This document shows, in pieces, positions 14,345 to 18,637 of a stretch of 18,637 nucleotides of DNA. The stretch spans positions 1 to 18,637 of the forward strand of contig JAJYWM010000131.1 in NCBI GenBank assembly GCA_021791455.1, given 5' to 3'. The stretch is from a bacterium (GTDB lineage Bacteria; Chloroflexota; Dormibacteria; UBA8260; Bog-877). A program made the translations under genes and the position numbers. The notes beneath the pieces were generated by a model. It made no database searches, had not been told where the DNA came from, and saw only the letters and a list, made by a program, of their open reading frames with translations. Positions within the stretch are counted from its first letter, which is position 1. Each line of letters opens with the position of its first letter.

Positions 14345-14367
14345 GCTTTGCGACACCTCTGCAAAGC
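14345..14367. repeat. Perfect 7-bp inverted repeat upstream of the c-di-GMP gene
   Basis: GCTTTGC-(9 nt)-GCAAAGC is a perfect inverted repeat in the gap between the aquaporin stop (14391) and the GTG at 14298. Its centre is about 58 bases upstream of that GTG, a usual place for an activator site. It could also be a hairpin ending the aquaporin transcript, but no T-run follows. Confidence 0.4.
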
Positions 14368-14390
14368 TCTGGGTGGAGTCTCTCCCAGGG

Positions 14391-15242
14391 CTACGACTTC
14401 GCCTGCAGAGTCCCTCCCAGCACGCTGCGGAACCGGATGTCGTGGTAGATCTTGGCGGTCAGCGGGCGGCGGCCACGGCCAGCCTTAAGGAAGGCGAAGG
14501 CTGCCACGACCGCTCCCAGGGGTGGACCGACGAAATACACCCACAGCAGGTGGTAGTCGCCCACCACCACCGCCGGTCCCAGGCTGCGAGCCGGGTTCAG
14601 GCTGCAGTCGGTGTAGGGGGCGCCCTGCCAGACGAGAAGCGCGATCACGATCCAGAGCACCACAGGGGTGAACCGAGCTGACCTGGACCACGACGTGCAT
14701 CCGAAGATGGCGACCACCAGGATCCCGGTCATGAGGGCCTCGATGCCAACTGCCGCCGGGGGCGAGACCCCGTGCTGGGGCAGCGTCAATCCGTCCTTGA
14801 CCGAGGCGGCGACGCCGCCCCACAGGAGGTGCAGCACCAGGTCTCCCAGGACAGCTCCCGTGAACTGTCCCAGCCAGTAGCCCAGGAGGTCCCATCGGGA
14901 GATGTGCCCGCCGACCCAGAAGGCCAGGGTGACGCTGGGGTTGACGTGGGCGCCGCTCAGGCGTCCGAAGCGGGTGATCGCGACCAGGCTGCCACAGCCC
15001 GCGAAGAGCAACCCTGTGAGGAGCAGGCGCAGGCTAGTGGAGGGGATGAGAGAGGGCATCGGAGCCCCCCTGCCGAAGTCCAGACACACGGCGCTGAGGC
15101 CCCCAAGGACCAGCAAAAAAGTGCCCAGGCACTCAGCTCCCCACTCGGGCAGGTGCCAGCCCTGGGCCGGCGGCCGTTGCAGCGATGGGGCCTGGGCGCT
15201 CTGCCAGACCGACCTGAGCCAGCGGCCGGCCCCGTCCCCCAT
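14391..15242 (-). CDS. Aquaporin / MIP-family channel with NPS and NPA motifs
   Basis: Six-helix membrane channel for water or small neutral solutes. It has 283 aa, with a 30-residue polar N-terminal extension before the first helix (GAECLGTFLLVLGGLSAVCL). The first half-helix carries SGAHVNPSVTLAF (NPS at 101-103 in place of NPA) and the second TDCSLNPARSLGP (NPA 216-218) with selectivity-filter R219. Aligning back from NPA, C213 occupies the human AQP1 Cys189 position. V204 sits where water-specific AqpZ has His, suggesting a wider filter that may pass solutes besides water. The ATG 15242 start is preferred over an upstream TTG at 15299; no clear ribosome site is seen. It is divergent from the carboxylase gene and upstream of the c-di-GMP gene on the same strand, 92 bases away. 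Confidence 0.9.
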   Translation of the reverse strand: MGDGAGRWLRSVWQSAQAPSLQRPPAQGWHLPEWGAECLGTFLLVLGGLSAVCLDFGRGAPMPSLIPSTSLRLLLTGLLFAGCGSLVAITRFGRLSGAHVNPSVTLAFWVGGHISRWDLLGYWLGQFTGAVLGDLVLHLLWGGVAASVKDGLTLPQHGVSPPAAVGIEALMTGILVVAIFGCTSWSRSARFTPVVLWIVIALLVWQGAPYTDCSLNPARSLGPAVVVGDYHLLWVYFVGPPLGAVVAAFAFLKAGRGRRPLTAKIYHDIRFRSVLGGTLQAKS

Positions 15243-15289
15243 GAGGGTCACGGTGGCCCGAGGGGGGCGGGATGGGAGAAGATGGGCGA

Positions 15290-16894
15290 ATGCTCCCAAA
15301 GGATGCGGACGAGAACGGCGGCGCGATGCCCGCGGGCAGGGTGGTGCGGGAGCCCGGCGCCAACGAGCGCCTGATCAACCATCTACGCAAGCGCCGCCAT
15401 GACGTAGTCCATCGCGGGGGCGAGCCGGAGCGCTCGCAGCGGCGCAAGGGGCGGCTGACCGCGAGAGAGCGCATTCGCCGCCTGCTGGACCCGGACAGCT
15501 TCACCGAGCTCGACGCCTTCGTGGTGCACCGCTCGGAGCAGTTCGACATGGCGGACCGACGGGTGCCGGGAGATGGGGTGGTCACCGGGTTCGGGAGGAT
15601 AGCCGGGCGCCAGGTGTTTGTTTTCTCGCACGACGCTTCCTTCATGGGGGGGTCGTTGGGAGAGGCGTTCGCCGAGAAGGTGGTCAAGGTCATGGACATG
15701 GCGGAGCGCACCGGGTCTCCCCTGATTGGCATCAACGATAGCGCCGGAGCAAGGATCCAGGAGGGCGTGGTCTCGCTGGCGGGCTATGCGGACATCTTCT
15801 ACCGCAACGTGAGGTGCAGCGGGGTGGTTCCCCAGCTCTCGGTGATCGCCGGACCCTGCACCGGGGGCGCGGTCTACTCGCCCGCGATCACCGACTTCAC
15901 CTTCATGGTGCGGCGGGTGGGCTACATGTTCATCACCGGGCCCGAGGTGGTCAAGGTGACCACGGGTGAGGACGTCGACTTCGAGCAGCTGGGGGGAGCC
16001 GACGTCCACTCCCAGCGCAGCGGGGTCGCTCACTTCGAAGCGGGGACGGAGGACGAGGCCTTCCAGCAGGTGCGCGAGCTGTTGGCCTTCCTGCCCCAGA
16101 ACTCCGGCGAGGGCCCGCCCCTCTTGGCGACCGAGGATCCCCCGGACCGGTCGGATCAGGAGCTACAGGAGCTTATCCCGGAGAGTCACCGGGAGCCCTA
16201 CGACATGCGTGAGGTGGTCCACCGGGTGGTCGACGACGGGGCGTTCCTGGAGGTGCAGCCCCTATTCGCGCCCAACCTGGTCGTGGGCTTCGCCCACCTC
16301 GACGGGATGAGCGTCGGGGTGGTGGCCAACCAGCCCAAGCACCTGGCTGGGGCCCTCGACATTGGCGCATCTGTCAAGGGGGCGCGCTTCGTGCGTTTCT
16401 GCGACGCGTTCAACATCCCGCTTGTGACCTTCGTCGATGTGCCAGGCTTCCTGCCCGGCACCGATCAGGAGTACGGAGGGATCATCCGCCACGGGGCCAA
16501 GCTCCTCTACGCCTATGCGGAGGCGACGGTACCCAAGCTGACGGTGATAACCCGCAAGGCGTACGGGGGCGCCTACGACGTCATGTGCAGCAAGCATCTG
16601 GGGGCCGACTACAATGCGGCCTGGCCGACCGCCGAGATCGCGGTCATGGGCGCCGAGGGGGCGGTCCGCTTCCTGCGCCGGCAGGACAGCCGGTCCCGGC
16701 CCAGATCCGAGGCGGAGCTGATAGCCGACTACCGGGAGCAGTTCGCCAACCCGTACCACGCGGCCGAGCGAGGCTATGTCGACGACATCATCGAGCCGCG
16801 CCAGACCCGCCCAAGTCTGATCAGGGCACTGCACATGGCAAGGACCAAGCAGGTGCAGGGGCCCAGGCGCCGCCACGGGAACATCCCCCTCTGA
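15290..16894 (+). CDS. pccB: Acyl-CoA carboxylase carboxyltransferase (beta) subunit, probably propionyl-CoA carboxylase
   Basis: Transfers CO2 from carboxybiotin to propionyl-CoA (or another short acyl-CoA), giving (S)-methylmalonyl-CoA. The 534 aa are typical of the family. Both crotonase-like halves are visible, with glycine-pair oxyanion motifs GPCTGGAVYSPAITD (about 188-202) in the N-half and RKAYGGAYDVM (about 422-432) in the C-half. The Asp of GGAYDVM (residue 430) matches Asp422 of Streptomyces PccB, which favours propionyl-CoA over acetyl-CoA. Other hallmarks are INDSAGARIQEGV, VANQPKHLAGALDI and FVDVPGFLPGTDQEYGGIIRHGAK. ATG 15290 has GGGAGAAG 8 nt upstream; ATG 15272 is an alternative. 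The biotin carboxylase/carrier subunit is not nearby. The epimerase-mutase pair upstream and sucCD downstream support the propionyl role. Confidence 0.93.
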   Translation: MLPKDADENGGAMPAGRVVREPGANERLINHLRKRRHDVVHRGGEPERSQRRKGRLTARERIRRLLDPDSFTELDAFVVHRSEQFDMADRRVPGDGVVTGFGRIAGRQVFVFSHDASFMGGSLGEAFAEKVVKVMDMAERTGSPLIGINDSAGARIQEGVVSLAGYADIFYRNVRCSGVVPQLSVIAGPCTGGAVYSPAITDFTFMVRRVGYMFITGPEVVKVTTGEDVDFEQLGGADVHSQRSGVAHFEAGTEDEAFQQVRELLAFLPQNSGEGPPLLATEDPPDRSDQELQELIPESHREPYDMREVVHRVVDDGAFLEVQPLFAPNLVVGFAHLDGMSVGVVANQPKHLAGALDIGASVKGARFVRFCDAFNIPLVTFVDVPGFLPGTDQEYGGIIRHGAKLLYAYAEATVPKLTVITRKAYGGAYDVMCSKHLGADYNAAWPTAEIAVMGAEGAVRFLRRQDSRSRPRSEAELIADYREQFANPYHAAERGYVDDIIEPRQTRPSLIRALHMARTKQVQGPRRRHGNIPL

Positions 16895-16901
16895 GAGGGG
16901 G
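16885..16901. terminator. Perfect 7-bp hairpin spanning the pccB stop codon
   Basis: CCCCCTC-TGA-GAGGGGG is a perfect 7-bp stem whose 3-nt loop is the pccB TGA stop. A G-rich run follows instead of T residues, so it is unlikely to be a standard intrinsic terminator. It might stall ribosomes or protect the 3' end. Confidence 0.4.
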
Positions 16902-16925
16902 CGGGGGCGGGCGGCGCGCGAGCCA

Positions 16926-16931
16926 TAAACT
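16926..16931 (+). promoter_or_regulatory. Candidate -10 box (TAAACT) for sucCD
   Basis: TAAACT stands in an AT-richer patch of the 85-base gap between pccB and sucC, giving a leader of about 40 nt. No matching -35 is seen. Read-through from pccB is equally possible. Confidence 0.35.
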
Positions 16932-16968
16932 CTACTGGTCACAGATATGGCCGGTCCAGCCGGCCCAC

Positions 16969-16975
16969 AGGAGGT
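16969..16975 (+). promoter_or_regulatory. Ribosome binding site deciding the sucC start
   Basis: AGGAGGT ends 4 nt before GTG 16980. It lies after the in-frame ATG at 16947, so it rules in favour of GTG, which also begins at the conserved KLLEHQAK sequence. Confidence 0.7.
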
Positions 16976-16979
16976 GCCA

Positions 16980-18164
16980 GTGAAGCTCCTGGAGCACCAA
17001 GCTAAGTCTCAGTTTCGGCAGGTCGGGATCGCCTGCCCCATGGGCCGAGTCGCCCACTCCCCTGAGGAGGCCGCCAGCGCCGCTCGCGAGTTTGGTCGCG
17101 TGGTGGTGAAGGCCCAGGTCCCCATCGGGGGAAGGGGCAAGGCCGGTGGGGTCAAGCTGGCGGCGGGCGAGCAGGAGGCGCGCCAGGCGGCAGCCCAGAT
17201 CCTGGGAATGGAGATCAGGGGGTTCACGGTACCCGCCGTCCTCTGCGAAGAGGCGCTTGAGATCTCCCAGGAGCTCTACCTGGGGGTGGCGCTGGACCGG
17301 GATCGGCGCAGCCTGGTGGTGATGCTCTCCTTCGCCGGTGGGATGGAGATCGAGGAGGTCGCCGAGACCTCGCCCGAGAAGATAGCCAAGCTGTGGCCGG
17401 ACCCATTTCGTGGACCTCTCGCTTACGAGGTGAGGCAGCTGGCTCTCGACGCCCTGGCGGCGGTGGGCGGCGAGTCTCGCCTGCCCAAGGCGAAGCTTCT
17501 GGCCCAGCTGGTGCCTCTGGTCCAGAGCCTCTATGGACTCTGCCAGCGTCTGGACGCGACCTTGTGCGAGATCAACCCGCTGGTGGTGACACGAGAGCAG
17601 GTTCTGATCGCGGGCGACGGTAAGGTCGAGATCGATCAGAATGCCGAATTTCGCCACCACGATCTCGTTAAGGAACTCGGCGCAGACCAGGACGCGGCCT
17701 CCAGCGGGGACGACCCCCTGGAGGTGGAGGCCAAGCGCCGAGGGCTCACCTACGTCCACCTCGGGGGGGACATCGGGGTGGTTGGCAACGGGGCGGGCCT
17801 CGTGATGAACACCCTGGACCTGGTCAAGCAGCACGGCGGTGAGCCCGCCAATTTCCTGGACATCGGCGGAGGCGCCAAGGCGGAGGTGGTGCGCAACGCG
17901 CTGGAGATGGTCTTGCTGGACCCGGCCGTGCGAGGGATATTCGTCAACATCTTCGGGGGCATAACCCGCGGGGACGAGGTCGCCAACGGGGTGATCGCGG
18001 CCCGCGACCAGCTCGGCATCACCCTTCCCCTGGTGGTCCGCATGACGGGAACCAGGGAGGAGGAGGGCCGCCGGATATTGGAGGCGGCGGGGATCGTGCC
18101 CGCGGTGTCCGCCCCCGAGGCAGCCCAGAAGATAGTCGACCTGGTCAAGGAGGGGAGCCGATGA
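16980..18164 (+). CDS. sucC: Succinyl-CoA synthetase (succinate--CoA ligase) beta subunit
   Basis: ATP-grasp subunit of the TCA-cycle enzyme that converts succinyl-CoA to succinate with formation of ATP or GTP. The 394 aa are typical. The N-terminus [16 protein letters not shown] is the usual first helix. ATP-grasp features are [20 protein letters not shown] (about 35-55), the [14 protein letters not shown] segment, CEINPLV (about 198) and a divergent [12 protein letters not shown] metal region, where many homologues have DAKxxxDDNA. The C-terminal flavodoxin-like ligase domain has [29 protein letters not shown] and [17 protein letters not shown]. The GTG start is fixed by AGGAGGT. It overlaps sucD by 4 bases (ATGA). 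It takes up succinyl-CoA made by the mutase encoded upstream, besides its TCA role. Confidence 0.95.
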   Translation: MKLLEHQAKSQFRQVGIACPMGRVAHSPEEAASAAREFGRVVVKAQVPIGGRGKAGGVKLAAGEQEARQAAAQILGMEIRGFTVPAVLCEEALEISQELYLGVALDRDRRSLVVMLSFAGGMEIEEVAETSPEKIAKLWPDPFRGPLAYEVRQLALDALAAVGGESRLPKAKLLAQLVPLVQSLYGLCQRLDATLCEINPLVVTREQVLIAGDGKVEIDQNAEFRHHDLVKELGADQDAASSGDDPLEVEAKRRGLTYVHLGGDIGVVGNGAGLVMNTLDLVKQHGGEPANFLDIGGGAKAEVVRNALEMVLLDPAVRGIFVNIFGGITRGDEVANGVIAARDQLGITLPLVVRMTGTREEEGRRILEAAGIVPAVSAPEAAQKIVDLVKEGSR

Positions 18165-18637
18165 GCATCCTGTTGAACCGTGAGTCGAGGGTGGTCGTCC
18201 AGGGGATGACCGGCAGCGAAGGCAGCTTTCACACGCAGCAGATGCTCGATTTCGGCACCAAGGTGGTGGGCGGTGTGTCCCCGGGCAAGGGCGGCAGTAG
18301 GCATCTGGGGCTGCCGGTCTTCGACAGCGTGGCCGAGGCGGTCGGTGCCACTGGTGCCAATGTCTCGGCGGTCTTCGTGCCGCCCGCCTTTGCGGCCGAC
18401 GCCATCATGGAGTCCAGCGCCGCCAAGGTGGAGCTGGTCGTCTGCATCACCGAGCTCATACCGGTCAACGACATGATCCGCGCCAGGGCCATGCTCCAGA
18501 CCCTTGGCACCCGGCTGGTCGGACCCAACTGCCCCGGGCTGATGTCGCCGGGCGAGAACGCCAAGGTCGGCATCATCCCCAACCAGAACGGCAAGCCAGG
18601 GCCGGTCGGTATCGTCTCTCGGTCGGGGACTCTGACC
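18161..18637 (+). CDS. sucD: Succinyl-CoA synthetase alpha subunit, 3' truncated by window edge
   Basis: CoA-binding, histidine-phosphorylated partner of SucC. The first 159 residues are visible: [20 protein letters not shown] is the typical start and CoA-domain Rossmann turn, followed by [60 protein letters not shown] and [20 protein letters not shown]. The active-site histidine lies further on, beyond the window. ATG 18161 overlaps the sucC stop and has AGGAGGGGAG upstream, so the two subunits are translated together in the expected 1:1 arrangement. Confidence 0.95.
   Translation, partial: MSILLNRESRVVVQGMTGSEGSFHTQQMLDFGTKVVGGVSPGKGGSRHLGLPVFDSVAEAVGATGANVSAVFVPPAFAADAIMESSAAKVELVVCITELIPVNDMIRARAMLQTLGTRLVGPNCPGLMSPGENAKVGIIPNQNGKPGPVGIVSRSGTLT

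Noticed and set aside
16932..17834. 300-codon minus-strand open frame over sucC
   Set aside because: Mirror-frame shadow of a well-conserved sucC gene; no recognisable domains and no ribosome site.
1..18637. Mobile element, prophage, defence island or biosynthetic cluster
   Set aside because: No transposase, integrase, terminal repeats, tRNA-associated site, nuclease/helicase set or large synthase was found. All recognised genes are housekeeping, metabolic or signalling.

Overview
This GC-rich, gene-dense window shows no mobile elements, tRNA or rRNA. It looks like ordinary chromosome from a Gram-positive-like or deep-branching soil-type bacterium such as an actinobacterium, Chloroflexota or Dormibacterota. 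That placement is inferred from base composition, frequent GTG/TTG starts, -10 boxes (TANNNT) sitting 7-8 nt before start codons (leaderless transcription), and an EtfD/FadF-type ETF:quinone oxidoreductase. No marker gene allows a firm assignment.

Layout. Positions 1-817 hold the 3' end of an ECF sigma factor gene and a small single-pass membrane protein stop-to-start with it. GalU follows (868-1737). A short operon-like run (1858-3284) holds a 90-aa unknown protein, a PHP-domain (TrpH/YciV-like) protein and a membrane-anchored Pro/Ser/Thr-rich protein. Next come an unknown protein (minus), a zinc-free MDR quinone-oxidoreductase-like protein (plus), a small helical unknown (minus), and a minus-strand pair of a coiled-coil protein overlapping coaE. 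From 6642 the plus strand carries an enoyl-CoA hydratase, a tiny membrane protein and a large membrane Fe-S protein (EtfD/FadF-like). A 338-base non-coding gap then precedes methylmalonyl-CoA epimerase and the catalytic subunit of methylmalonyl-CoA mutase. Two minus-strand genes interrupt (a GAF-PAS-GGDEF-EAL c-di-GMP protein and an aquaporin). The acyl-CoA carboxylase beta subunit, sucC and the start of sucD follow.

How the genes fit together. The plus-strand genes from 6642 onward form a nearly complete route for odd-chain or branched acyl-CoA oxidation. The crotonase hydrates enoyl-CoA. The EtfD-like protein passes electrons from acyl-CoA dehydrogenases (via ETF) to quinone. PccB carboxylates propionyl-CoA, Mce epimerises methylmalonyl-CoA, MutA converts it to succinyl-CoA, and SucCD recovers ATP or GTP from succinyl-CoA. 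Not in the window: the biotin carboxylase/BCCP partner of PccB, the B12-binding subunit of the mutase (MutA here lacks that domain), ETF and acyl-CoA dehydrogenases.

The most interesting non-coding signal is the 338-base gap before mce-mutA. It contains, in the right order, elements resembling a cobalamin riboswitch: GGGAA, a pairable P3-like stem, GCTGACGCG and a B12-box-like sequence. These are followed by terminator-like hairpins, directly upstream of a B12-dependent enzyme. The other main lead is a 61-aa membrane protein translationally coupled to the EtfD-like gene. I found no clear evidence of a wholly new defence, mobile or biosynthetic system.
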